This document shows positions 1 through 7,251 of a DNA stretch of 18,696 nt, piece after piece. The DNA comes from Lachnospiraceae bacterium UBA5899 (GTDB lineage: Bacteria; Bacillota; Clostridia; Lachnospirales; Lachnospiraceae), in the NCBI GenBank assembly GCA_002432425.1, contig DJEL01000009.1, positions 483 to 19,178 on the forward strand, read 5' to 3'. Every line of letters begins with the position of its first letter. Position 1 is the stretch's first letter. Both the position numbers and the translations under genes were made by a program. Below the pieces are notes generated by a model that saw only the letters and a list, made by a program, of their open reading frames with translations, did no database searches and was not told the origin of the DNA.

Positions 1-1
1 T

Positions 2-73
2 GCCGACATGGCTCAATGGCAGAGCAGCTGATTTGTAATCAGCAGGTTGTTGGTTCGACTCCGACTGTCGGCT
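2..73 (+). tRNA. tRNA-Thr (anticodon TGT)
   Basis: A complete cloverleaf is visible. The acceptor arm pairs 2-8 with 66-72, the anticodon loop carries TGT, and the T-loop is TTCGACT. The discriminator base is T73 and no CCA is encoded. It is the first visible member of a tightly packed tRNA operon, so the operon promoter lies outside the window. Confidence 0.96.
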
Positions 74-79
74 CTTATT

Positions 80-153
80 GGACCTTTAGCTCAGTTGGTT
101 AGAGCAACCGGCTCATAACCGGTCGGTCCTGGGTTCGAGTCCCCGAAGGTCCA
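80..153 (+). tRNA. tRNA-Met (anticodon CAT, probably elongator)
   Basis: The acceptor stem pairs 80-86 with 146-152 and the anticodon is CAT. The first acceptor pair is G-C, not the unpaired C1/A72 typical of bacterial initiator tRNA, so this is elongator Met. A lysidine-modified Ile tRNA cannot be formally excluded. The T-stem (129-133 with 141-145) has one T-C mismatch. No CCA is encoded. Confidence 0.92.
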
Positions 154-177
154 TTTTTTAATTAAATAGTCTATTAT

Positions 178-251
178 GGCCTAGTGGCTCAGTTGGTTAG
201 AGCGCCGCCCTGTCACGGCGGAGGTCGTCGGTTCGAGTCCGATCTGGGTCG
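178..251 (+). tRNA. tRNA-Asp (anticodon GTC)
   Basis: The acceptor stem pairs 178-184 with 244-250, including G-T pairs. The anticodon is GTC and the discriminator is G251, the expected Asp identity base. No CCA is encoded. It is the third gene of the tRNA operon. Confidence 0.95.
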
Positions 252-258
252 TTTTTAT

Positions 259-331
259 GGGGTCTTAGCTCAGCTGGGAGAGCATCTGCCTTACAAGCAG
301 AGGGTCATAGGTTCGAGCCCTATAGGCCCCA
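259..331 (+). tRNA. tRNA-Val (anticodon TAC)
   Basis: The acceptor stem pairs 259-265 with 324-330. The anticodon loop is TTACAAG-like with anticodon TAC, and the discriminator is A331. No CCA is encoded. Confidence 0.95.
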
Positions 332-350
332 TAACCTATTATAAGCGTTG

Positions 351-434
351 GCTGGTGTGGCGGAATAGGCAGACGCAAGGGACTTAAAATCCCTCGGTGG
401 CAACACCGTGCCGGTTCAAGTCCGGCCACCAGCA
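351..434 (+). tRNA. tRNA-Leu (anticodon TAA)
   Basis: This is an 84-nt class II tRNA with a long variable arm. The acceptor stem pairs 351-357 with 427-433, the anticodon is TAA and the discriminator is A434. It is the last gene of the operon and is followed at once by a terminator. Confidence 0.95.
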
Positions 435-440
435 CTATAA

Positions 441-480
441 AAGCTTCAAGTATTGCTTAGTCAGTATTTGAGGCTTTTTT
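441..480 (+). terminator. Rho-independent terminator of the tRNA operon
   Basis: The arm at 441-455 pairs with 462-476, including a few G-T pairs, and a run of T at 475-480 follows. It lies 6 nt after tRNA-Leu. Confidence 0.85.
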
Positions 481-494
481 GCATAGCAGGGGAG

Positions 495-1401
495 ATACAC
501 TGGATGGAAATCCACGATATCCGGACACCTATGAATGCCATTGAGCATCTTTTAAAGCTTATCAACAACGTGTTGGATATGGCGCGTATTGGAAGCGGCA
601 AGATAACCCTGAATGTACAGGCACACCATATTCCTACATCCATGAAAAATGTGGAATATATTTTCCATGCGGATGTGGAACGAAAAAAGCAGAAGCTTAG
701 GGTAGAGTGGGATATTTGAGTTAAATCTGATTAGCAATGCCATCAAGTACACGCCGGAGGGCGGGAAAATCATCTATTCCGTAAAACAGACCGGCAGGGA
801 AAACAGCAGTATGACAAACGGCATAGAGGGCTCCGGTCTGGGGCTTTCCATAACCAGACGGCTGGTAGAAGAAATGGGCGGCAGTATTGCCTGCAGCAGT
901 GAACCGGGAAAAGGCTCCGAATTTGTATACACATTCCATTTCGACATAGGTATCGAAAAAGATTTGCCGGAATATAGTGGCGGAGAAGAGAAACTGCCGG
1001 ATACCACCGGAATGCGGGTGCTTCTGGTAGAAGACAATCTTCTCAACCGGGAAATTTCCCATGATATTCTGGAAAACGAAGGCTTTATTGTGGAAGAAGC
1101 GGAAGACGGAGATATTGCGGTAGAAAAAATAAAGCAGACTCCGAAGGGCTATTATCGTGTGATTTTGACGGATATTCAGATGCCGAGAATGAACGGATAC
1201 GAAGCGACCAGAAAAATCCGTTCGCTGCCGGCAGAATATGATTGTGATATTCCCATCATAGCGGTGACGGCCAATGCTTTTGAAGAAGACAGGCAGAACG
1301 CCATGAATGCCGGCATGAACGGACATATCGCCAAGCCGATACGGCTTACGGAACTGCGACAGCAGCTTGCCCACTGTCTGCAGGATGAAAAAACAGAATA
1401 G
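495..1401 (+). pseudogene. Hybrid histidine kinase / response regulator remnant with internal deletions
   Basis: This is a decayed sensor kinase with a C-terminal receiver domain. From about 507 it reads the phosphoacceptor H-box (HDIRTPMNAI), which jumps directly to EHLLKLINNVLDMARI; about 30-40 HisKA residues are missing. The frame stops at 719. Homology resumes in another frame at 718 with the N-box (LNLISNAIKYTPEGG). It then jumps from SVKQTG to the G2-box region (SGLGLSITRRLVEEMGG), so the D- and F-boxes are lost. The receiver (about 1015-1395) looks intact, with LLVEDN, phosphoacceptor LTDIQMP, TAN and KP motifs. The N-terminal sensor is absent and no convincing ribosome binding site precedes any ATG. 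The receiver fragment starting at 811 could in principle still be translated, but I call the locus a pseudogene. Confidence 0.85.
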
Positions 1402-1428
1402 ATAAAAGCAGAGGAGATACCGGAACAC

Positions 1429-2211
1429 TTACGCATTTTTGCGGAGAGTGGTGATGGCATCTTTTCTTTTGTGGGAACGGAAAAGACCGGCTGCCTTATT
1501 GTAGAAGAAAAAGGAGTATACCAGCACATTGTTGAATACACCGATTTTTTCCTTGGTGGTGCCGTGGTAGTAACGTCCGCCGCAGGTCATGTGTGACTTT
1601 TTCTTTACTGCACGGATTAAATCGGACTCCGTGAAAATACTGTCTTCAAATTCGGTGTAGGCAAAGCCGATGGCATCCGTTTTGTGGGAGTCGCTGCCGC
1701 CGAATTCCCGAAGACCGTAGTGTCTGGCAAGCTCGTGAGCCCGGTGGTTGGAGTCGGGGGCTTCGCAGGCATTGAAGGACTCTAAAAAGTCAAATTCTTT
1801 TAAGATATCCGGATTTTTCCGGTAGACCCTGCTGCGGCAGAAACTTAAGAATTTTTCTCCGCAGGGATGTGCGGGACCTAAAATACCGCCAAAGAAATGG
1901 ACAATTTTAATCAGTGCCGTGACAGGAAGCCCCCTGAGCTCTAAAATAGGCAGCTTGATATATTCCGGCATGATGATTAAAATATGACCGGCATCGATGG
2001 TGTCGTATTCAATCCCTTTTAACACCGTAAAATGCTTAAAAACCGGTTCCTCCTTTATTTTTTTGTAGCAGCGATAGGCATTATAGGAATTATGGTCGGT
2101 AAGAAGCATGCCGTCATAACCTTTTTCTTTCAGCAAAAGGGCGTACTCGCGAAGCGTTGCTTTTCCGTCTAAGGAACCTTCTTTTGTGTGGCAATGCAAA
2201 TCAAAATGCAC
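1429..2211 (-). CDS. PHP-domain phosphoesterase
   Basis: This 260-residue protein of the polymerase and histidinol phosphatase (PHP) superfamily is probably a cytosolic metal-dependent phosphoesterase. The metal-binding motifs are in the usual order: H6-x-H8 in LHCH, TDH at 38-40, E68 in GIEYD, H115 in GPAHPCG and D174/H176 in GGSDSH. There is no signal peptide or membrane segment. The start codon is GTG, supported by a strong AGGAGG on the minus strand with a 7-nt spacer. The gene converges on the kinase remnant with only 27 bp between the stops and no clear terminator, and it diverges from oadB. The substrate cannot be deduced. Relatives include nucleotide and histidinol-phosphate phosphatases, and this one lacks the polymerase fusion. 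Confidence 0.88.
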   Translation of the reverse strand: MHFDLHCHTKEGSLDGKATLREYALLLKEKGYDGMLLTDHNSYNAYRCYKKIKEEPVFKHFTVLKGIEYDTIDAGHILIIMPEYIKLPILELRGLPVTALIKIVHFFGGILGPAHPCGEKFLSFCRSRVYRKNPDILKEFDFLESFNACEAPDSNHRAHELARHYGLREFGGSDSHKTDAIGFAYTEFEDSIFTESDLIRAVKKKSHMTCGGRYYHGTTKEKIGVFNNVLVYSFFFYNKAAGLFRSHKRKDAITTLRKNA

Positions 2212-2273
2212 GATAACCCCTCCTAACGTTCGTTTTTTGTATTAAATTCCTGTTAAAGTTTACCATAAAATTC

Positions 2274-2302
2274 TTTACTTTGGAATAGCCGCCCGATATA
2301 AT
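2274..2302 (+). promoter_or_regulatory. Sigma-A promoter for oadB-oadG
   Basis: The -35 is TTTACT (2274-2279), the spacer is 17 nt and the -10 is a perfect TATAAT (2297-2302). It ends about 54 bp ahead of the chosen oadB start. Confidence 0.7.
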
Positions 2303-2355
2303 GTAATATATTTAATTTGATGCGTTAAAAAAATTTATACATGGAGGACGAAAAA

Positions 2356-3492
2356 ATGAGTTTTTTATGGGAAGGCATCTGTGCCATTACCTGGCAGCAG
2401 CTTGTCATGTATGCAGTAGGCGCATTATTGATTTATCTGGCAATTAAAAAGGAATACGAACCGGCACTTTTACTGCCGATGGGATTCGGCGCAATCCTGG
2501 TAAACCTTCCGGGCAGCAATGCCATCAATCAGGTTCTGGAAGGGATCCCGGAGTCACACGGCATTATCCAGTGGCTGTACGAAGTGGGTATTGAAGCATC
2601 GGAAGCATTGCCCCTGCTTTTGTTTATCGGTATCGGAGCCATGATTGACTTCGGTCCCTTGCTCGCAAAGCCGATTATGTTTTTGTTTGGTGCGGGTGCA
2701 CAGTTCGGTATTTTCGCCGCGCTTCTGTTGGCACTGCTACTTGGATTTGATTTAAAGGACGCGGCATCCATCGGTATCATCGGTGCGGCGGACGGTCCCA
2801 CATCCCTTCTGGTATCACAGGTGCTGCATTCCAAATACATCGGCGCCATAGCAGTGGCGGCGTATTCCTATATGTCCTTAGTACCCATTGTGCAGCCGGC
2901 TACTATAAAACTGGTTACCACCAAAAAGGAAAGAAGTATTTCCATGGATTACAAGCCGGGCTCCGTATCCAAGAGAACCCGCATCCTGTTCCCGATTATT
3001 GTAACCATTATCGTGGGATTGATTGCTCCTTCTTCCGCATCCTTAGTCGGATGCCTGATGTTCGGTAACTTAATCAGAGAGTGTGGTGTTCTGCAGAACT
3101 TATCCGAAACGGCGCAGGGACCTCTTACCAATCTGATTACACTGCTTCTGGGTATTACCATTTCCTTCAGCATGAAGGCAGAGGACTTTGTAAGGCTGGA
3201 TACCCTGCTTGTTATGGCAATTGGTCTGGCAGCCTTTATCTTTGATACCATCGGCGGCGTTATGCTTGCCAAGTTTATGAATATTTTCCTGAAAAACAAA
3301 ATCAATCCCATGGTCGGTGCAGCCGGTATTTCCGCATTCCCCATGGCATCCCGTGTGGTGCAGAAAATGGCGCAGGAAGAAAAGCCCGGCAACATCATTA
3401 TCATGCAGGCAGCCGGAGCCAATGTGGCAGGTCAGGTCTGCTCCGCAATTGCAGGCGGTCTGATTATCCAGATTGTGACACAGTTTATGTAA
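2356..3492 (+). CDS. oadB: Sodium-pump decarboxylase beta subunit (OadB family)
   Basis: This is the integral membrane subunit of a biotin-dependent Na+-translocating decarboxylase. It couples decarboxylation of a carboxybiotin intermediate to Na+ export. The 378 residues match the family length, with many hydrophobic helices. The family signature IIGAADGPTS is present, with D146 at the position of the Asp implicated in Na+/carboxybiotin chemistry. I chose ATG 2356 over the in-frame ATG 2341 because GGAGG (2343-2347) sits 8 nt before it and would overlap the upstream codon. A gamma-like gene follows, but the carboxyltransferase (alpha) and biotin carrier subunits are not in the window. The substrate (oxaloacetate, methylmalonyl-CoA, glutaconyl-CoA) is therefore undetermined and the symbol is family-level only. 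Confidence 0.9.
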   Translation: MSFLWEGICAITWQQLVMYAVGALLIYLAIKKEYEPALLLPMGFGAILVNLPGSNAINQVLEGIPESHGIIQWLYEVGIEASEALPLLLFIGIGAMIDFGPLLAKPIMFLFGAGAQFGIFAALLLALLLGFDLKDAASIGIIGAADGPTSLLVSQVLHSKYIGAIAVAAYSYMSLVPIVQPATIKLVTTKKERSISMDYKPGSVSKRTRILFPIIVTIIVGLIAPSSASLVGCLMFGNLIRECGVLQNLSETAQGPLTNLITLLLGITISFSMKAEDFVRLDTLLVMAIGLAAFIFDTIGGVMLAKFMNIFLKNKINPMVGAAGISAFPMASRVVQKMAQEEKPGNIIIMQAAGANVAGQVCSAIAGGLIIQIVTQFM

Positions 3493-3569
3493 TATAGACA
3501 GGAAAAGCAGAACAGTAAAATTTCCGCAGAATGCGGAATACAGGACAGAGCAGAAAAGGAGACAGTGTT

Positions 3570-3716
3570 ATGAAAGAAACAGTTATGCTGGGACTTAAAA
3601 TAATGGGTTATGGTATGGCGGGCATCTTTGTGGCAGCCGTGGTGATTATCGCATGTGTATGGCTGCTGCAGGTCAGCGACAGGCTGGGCGCCAAAAAGGA
3701 AACAAAAGAAGAGTAG
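3570..3716 (+). CDS. OadG-like decarboxylase gamma subunit (very short)
   Basis: This 48-residue membrane protein has a single hydrophobic helix (about residues 10-32) with a small charged cytosolic tail ending KKETKEE. Position behind oadB and the topology fit the gamma/OadG subunit, which anchors and assembles the complex. ATG 3570 is preferred because AAGGAG (3556-3561) lies 8 nt upstream; the in-frame ATG at 3531 has no such site. A 7-bp hairpin (3522-3528 with 3532-3538) in the 77-nt gap may tune relative expression of the two genes. The protein is shorter than most OadG proteins, and the metal-binding tail described in enterobacterial OadG is not evident. Confidence 0.72.
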   Translation: MKETVMLGLKIMGYGMAGIFVAAVVIIACVWLLQVSDRLGAKKETKEE

Positions 3717-3770
3717 ACAATACCTTGCAATGTAAAGAGATTAACAATCCAAACATAGAAGAATTTAGAA

Positions 3771-3804
3771 AACAGCCGCTTCACAGATGGGAGCGGCTGT
3801 TTTT
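3771..3804 (+). terminator. Terminator of oadB-oadG
   Basis: A perfect 10-bp stem pairs 3771-3780 with 3792-3801, with an 11-nt loop and T run to 3804. It lies about 55 nt after the gamma-like gene. Confidence 0.9.
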
Positions 3805-3841
3805 GTATGTTTATAAGGAACAGAGGGAGGAAAGCGGGTTT

Positions 3842-4172
3842 CACACCGCCGCAAAATCAAACTAAAGAGAATAGGCGGTGTATATTTGCAGGGAAGGCAG
3901 AAAAAGGTGAGAGTGTACCGCCTGTGACAGAAAATAAGAAGAGTGGGCGGTGCAAATCTGTGGAGAAGGAGGAAAAAAGGTGGAAGCATACAGCCTGTGA
4001 CAAAAAATAAGAAGAGTAAGCGGTGAAAATTGTGCGAAAGCAGATAAATGGCTTAGAAAATACCGCCGGATAACGGGAAGTAGAAGTAACGGCGGTACAA
4101 ATCTATGTTACCGATAAGAAAAAGTAAGAAATGCACCGCTTGAGGAGCAAGCTAAGAAGTACAAGCGGTGCA
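3842..4172. repeat. Array of five inverted-repeat hairpin units, 72-73 bp period
   Basis: This non-coding stretch between oadG and tRNA-Arg contains five units. Each has a left arm around ACCGCC, a 21-23 nt loop and a right arm around GGCGGT. Arms are: unit 1, 3843-3850/3874-3881; unit 2, 3914-3922/3946-3954; unit 3, about 3989-3996/4018-4025 with two mismatches; unit 4, 4061-4068/4090-4097; unit 5, 4132-4142/4162-4172. The centre G of the left arm recurs at 3848, 3920, 3993, 4065 and 4138, that is every 72-73 bp. Loops share a TAAGAAG-like segment. Arm differences are largely compensatory (C-G, T-A and T-G swaps), which suggests selection on pairing. No ORF with a ribosome binding site spans it. 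Confidence 0.8.
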
Positions 4173-4208
4173 GTGCCTGAAGAGCGAGCACTCGTATAAA
4201 TAATCTGT

Positions 4209-4240
4209 ACAAAAAAAGAACTTCTTCATAGAAGAAGTTC
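4209..4240 (-). terminator. Terminator of tRNA-Arg (minus strand)
   Basis: An 11-bp perfect stem pairs 4216-4226 with 4230-4240 around a 3-nt loop. On the minus strand it is followed by about seven T (A at 4209-4215 on the plus strand). Confidence 0.88.
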
Positions 4241-4244
4241 TTTA

Positions 4245-4318
4245 CGTGCGTTAGAGGATTCGAACCCCCGACCTTTTGGTCCGTAGCCAAACGCTCTATC
4301 CAGCTGAGCTAAACGCAC
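4245..4318 (-). tRNA. tRNA-Arg (anticodon ACG)
   Basis: Read on the minus strand, the acceptor stem is GTGCGTT/AACGCAC (4312-4318 with 4246-4252). The anticodon loop CTACGGA gives ACG, read as ICG after deamination. The discriminator is G and no CCA is encoded. It is a monocistronic tRNA gene with its own promoter and terminator. Confidence 0.95.
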
Positions 4319-4343
4319 ATCTGTTGCTCTCACAACATTAGAT

Positions 4344-4372
4344 ATTATATATTCTTATAGGGCATATGTCAA
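4344..4372 (-). promoter_or_regulatory. Perfect consensus sigma-A promoter of tRNA-Arg
   Basis: On the minus strand, TTGACA (4367-4372) and TATAAT (4344-4349) are separated by exactly 17 nt. Both hexamers are perfect, as expected for strong stable-RNA transcription. Confidence 0.88.
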
Positions 4373-4410
4373 GAGAAAAGAGAAAAAATATTGGAAATAT
4401 TTCTAACATA

Positions 4411-4444
4411 AAAGACTGTATCCGCTAAAACAGATACAGCCTTT
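4411..4444 (-). terminator. Terminator of the cellobiose phosphorylase gene
   Basis: A 9-bp stem pairs 4414-4422 with 4433-4441, with flanking A and T tracts on both sides, so it could act in both directions. It lies about 70 nt past the GH94 stop and also insulates the tRNA-Arg promoter. Confidence 0.7.
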
Positions 4445-4512
4445 TGTTTACTGCTTTGGAAAGCAGTTATTTTTTATTTGTCTGTGCAAATCTCTCCGGA
4501 AAGAGAAGGAGA

Positions 4513-6948
4513 TTAACCCATGGTTACAACTACATTGTAAACGGTCTTGCCCTTTTCGTAAGGGATAACATTGCCTTCTACAGGTGTTCCGTCAACTACC
4601 ATGGAAACAACACCCTTTTCTACATCGTTCGGGTTCTTGACTTCGATGTTGTAGATGCCTTCACGGAAAGCACGGGTCAGCTTGAAGTCGCCAAAGCCCT
4701 TAGGTACACAAGGATTGATGCTTAAGCCCTTGTGGGTAGGATATACACCTAAGATGTACTGGGAGATGTTGACAAAGGTCCATGCTGCGGTACCGGTCAG
4801 CCAGCTGTTCTTAGCTTCGCCGTGGAACTTAGCATCGCGTCCGGCAACCATCTGGGAGTATACATAAGGCTCGGTACGATGAATTTCACTGATATCCTCC
4901 ACGTAAGCGGGGCAGGTCTTCTTGTAGATTTCAAATGCACGGTCACCACGTCCGATAACGGTTTCTGCGATGGAAACCCAGGGGTTGTTGTGACAGAAGA
5001 TACCTGCATTTTCCTTGTATCCGGGCGGATAGGAGCTGATTTCACCAAGCTCTAAGTGATATCTGGTGTAAGCAGGCTGTAAAATCATGACACCATACTT
5101 AGTATCCAGTCTTTCCTTAACGGAGTCCAGAGCCTTTTTAGCCTGTCCTTCTTTGACACCGACGCCGGCAAGTACACAGAAGCCCTGGGGCTCGATGTAA
5201 ATCTGGCCTTCTTCACATTCCTTGGAACCAACCTTGTGGCTGTATGCATCGTATGCACGGATGAACCATTCGCCGTCCCAGCCATCCTTTAAGATAGCAT
5301 CGTACATAAGGGCAACTTCATCACGGGCTCTCTTAGCTTCTGCCTCGTCGCCGAGGAGTTCAGCCAGCTGTGCATATTCTTCGCCATATTTTACAAACAT
5401 ACCTGCAATGAATACAGATTCTGCAACAGGGCCTTCGCTGGGACCAAAGGTTTGGAAGGATTCACCCGGATGCTCGGAGAAGCAGTTTAAGTTCAGACAG
5501 TCATTCCAGTCAGCACGTCCGATCAGAGGAAGCTTATGAGGTCCCTTATGATTGATGGTGTAATCTAAGGAACGTTTCAGGTGTTCCATAAGAGTGGTAG
5601 CTACGGACATATCGTTGTCGTAAGGAACCATTTCCTTTAAGATGGAAGTATCGCCTGTTTCTCTTACATATGCGGAAGTACCGGCAATCAGCCACAGCGG
5701 GTCATCATTGAAGCCGCTGCCGATATCGGCATTGCCCTTTTTGGTAAGGGGCTGATACTGATGGTAAGCGCTGCCGTCCTGGAACTGGGTGGAAGCGATA
5801 TCGATAATTCTTTCTCTTGCACGGTCGGGAATCAGATGTACGAAACCAAGTAAGTCCTGGCAGGAATCACGGAAGCCCATACCACGTCCGATACCGGATT
5901 CATAATAGGAAGCGGAACGTGACATGTTGAAGGTAACCATACACTGATACTGGTTCCAGGTGTTGACCATACGGTTTACTTTATCATTGGAAGATTCAAT
6001 GGTGTACTTGGAAAGAAGCTTCTTCCAGTAATCCTTTAAGGTAGTAAAGGCAGCATCAACATCTGCTTCGGTCTTGTAACGGTCAAGCATTGCGAAAGCA
6101 CGCTTCTTATTGATAACACCGTAGGATTCCCACTTGTCATCTTCGGGATTTTCAATGTAGCCTAAAACAAAGACATAGGTCTTGCTTTCTCCGGGAGCCA
6201 ATGTCAGGTTAATCTGATGAGCAGCGATGGGAGACCAACCACTTGCCATGGAATTGGTGCAGGCACCGTTCTCAACTGCTTCAGGAAGGTTGGCACCACG
6301 ATATGCACCGAGGAATGCATCTCTGCTGGTATCGAAAGCATCTACCTTGGCGTTTACGGAGTAAATTGCATAGTGGTTACGACGCTCTCTGTATTCGGTC
6401 TTGTGGAAGATGGTGGAATCAACGACTTCCACTTCACCGGTACTTAAGTTACGCTGGAAGTTCTTCATATCGTCGTCTGCGTTCCAAAGACACCATTCTA
6501 CATAAGAAAATAATTTTAAATCTTTTACGGAATCGGTGGTATTGGTAATGGTGAGTTTGTTGATTTCACAGGCATCGTTCATGGGAACAAAAGCAAGGGT
6601 GGAAGCTTCCACGCCGTTCTTCTTGCCGGTAAAACGGCTGTATCCGATACCGTGGCGGCATTCATAAGAATCCAGCTCTGTTTTAGAAGGCTGCCAGCCG
6701 GGATTCCATACAGTATCTCCATCCTTTATGTAGAAATACTTGCCGTTTGTATCAGCCGGGATATCGTTGTAACGATAACGGGTCAAACGTAACAGCTTTG
6801 CATCCTTATAAAAAGTATAACCGCCGCAGGTGTTGGAAATCAGACTGAAGAAATCGTTGCAGCCTAAATAGTTAATCCAGGGAAGCGGCGTTTTGGGGGT
6901 TGTGATGACGTATTCCTGATTGACGTCATCGAAAAAACCAAATTTCAT
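4513..6948 (-). CDS. Cellobiose phosphorylase (glycoside hydrolase family 94)
   Basis: This cytosolic enzyme splits cellobiose with inorganic phosphate into alpha-D-glucose 1-phosphate and glucose, saving one ATP compared with hydrolysis. The 811 residues match the length of clostridial cellobiose phosphorylase. Family landmarks are present from end to end: MKFGFFDD start, SYECRHGIGY near 95-105, NQYQCMVTFNMSRSASYYESG in the helical barrel, GRADWNDCLNLNCF with D483 at the general-acid position, PPGYKENAGIFCHNNPW, and GEAKNSWLTGTAAWTF. No signal peptide is seen. A ribosome binding site complementary to 6958-6965 supports the ATG at 6948. It diverges from the binding-protein and permease genes, fitting an import-then-phosphorolysis pathway. 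Cellobiose is favoured over longer cellodextrins by motif similarity recalled from characterised enzymes, not by alignment. Confidence 0.95.
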   Translation of the reverse strand: MKFGFFDDVNQEYVITTPKTPLPWINYLGCNDFFSLISNTCGGYTFYKDAKLLRLTRYRYNDIPADTNGKYFYIKDGDTVWNPGWQPSKTELDSYECRHGIGYSRFTGKKNGVEASTLAFVPMNDACEINKLTITNTTDSVKDLKLFSYVEWCLWNADDDMKNFQRNLSTGEVEVVDSTIFHKTEYRERRNHYAIYSVNAKVDAFDTSRDAFLGAYRGANLPEAVENGACTNSMASGWSPIAAHQINLTLAPGESKTYVFVLGYIENPEDDKWESYGVINKKRAFAMLDRYKTEADVDAAFTTLKDYWKKLLSKYTIESSNDKVNRMVNTWNQYQCMVTFNMSRSASYYESGIGRGMGFRDSCQDLLGFVHLIPDRARERIIDIASTQFQDGSAYHQYQPLTKKGNADIGSGFNDDPLWLIAGTSAYVRETGDTSILKEMVPYDNDMSVATTLMEHLKRSLDYTINHKGPHKLPLIGRADWNDCLNLNCFSEHPGESFQTFGPSEGPVAESVFIAGMFVKYGEEYAQLAELLGDEAEAKRARDEVALMYDAILKDGWDGEWFIRAYDAYSHKVGSKECEEGQIYIEPQGFCVLAGVGVKEGQAKKALDSVKERLDTKYGVMILQPAYTRYHLELGEISSYPPGYKENAGIFCHNNPWVSIAETVIGRGDRAFEIYKKTCPAYVEDISEIHRTEPYVYSQMVAGRDAKFHGEAKNSWLTGTAAWTFVNISQYILGVYPTHKGLSINPCVPKGFGDFKLTRAFREGIYNIEVKNPNDVEKGVVSMVVDGTPVEGNVIPYEKGKTVYNVVVTMG

Positions 6949-7003
6949 GCCTTCTTATCTCCTTTTTTATATAATTGTATAATATTCCATATACTTATAT
7001 TGA

Positions 7004-7032
7004 ATTATACACAAGATAAAATGACAGCGCAA
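7004..7032 (-). promoter_or_regulatory. Candidate promoter of cellobiose phosphorylase
   Basis: On the minus strand the -10 is TATAAT (7004-7009), the spacer is 17 nt and the -35 is a weak TTGCGC (7027-7032). The poor -35 would suit activator control. The leader would be about 50 nt. Confidence 0.5.
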
Positions 7033-7167
7033 CTAAAAATTGCCCCATAAGGCACTATTATCGAAAAAAATGGTTCGTCTACTGTGCAAAACGATAGAAA
7101 ACGAACAAAAAATGACGATAAGGGGAAGCCGATGTGTAAAATGTGCATAAAAAAAATTGAAAAAGTA

Positions 7168-7196
7168 TTGCAAAAATATCAAAGGTGATGTATAGT
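7168..7196 (+). promoter_or_regulatory. Promoter of the sugar-binding protein operon
   Basis: The -35 is TTGCAA (7168-7173), the spacer is 17 nt and the -10 is TATAGT (7191-7196), about 55 bp before the ATG. Upstream, 7073-7106 carries AAAACGA repeats and an inverted GTTCGT/ACGAAC that could bind a regulator serving both divergent genes. Confidence 0.6.
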
Positions 7197-7251
7197 ATAC
7201 GTGTTGGTAAACAACAAATATCTATCATTATTTAAGGGAGGAAAAAAAGTA

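Noticed and set aside
184..387. Open frame through the tRNA cluster
   Set aside because: It lies entirely over tRNA-Asp, tRNA-Val and tRNA-Leu. The peptides are translated tRNA sequence, a well-known annotation artefact. The same applies to frames over the tRNA genes near 4250, 16950 and 18300-18570.
721..1428. Long minus-strand open frame of 235 codons opposite the kinase remnant
   Set aside because: The opposite strand encodes clear kinase and receiver motifs, and this frame shows no domain or ribosome binding site. It is an antisense shadow.
3771..3804. Counting the oadG terminator as a sixth unit of the hairpin array
   Set aside because: Its arm centre is 70 bp from unit 1, but the loop is 11 nt rather than 21-23 and lacks the TAAGAAG segment. 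It is explained as an ordinary terminator, though a common origin is not excluded.
3807..4010. Open frame across the hairpin array with weakly repeating peptide segments
   Set aside because: The repetition follows from the DNA repeat. The period alternates between 72 and 73 bp, so the frame is not kept, and there is no ribosome binding site at its ATG.
3842..4172. CRISPR array
   Set aside because: The period is suggestive, but the repeated parts are imperfect inverted arms that vary between units, and the loops are similar rather than unique. There are no identical direct repeats with unique spacers and no cas genes.
6921..6930. TGACGTCA palindrome near the start of the phosphorylase gene
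   Set aside because: It lies in coding sequence that encodes conserved residues, so it is probably coincidental.
7022..7035. Catabolite-repression (cre) site over the phosphorylase -35 region
   Set aside because: The left half fits the consensus, but the right half misses three of its four defined positions.
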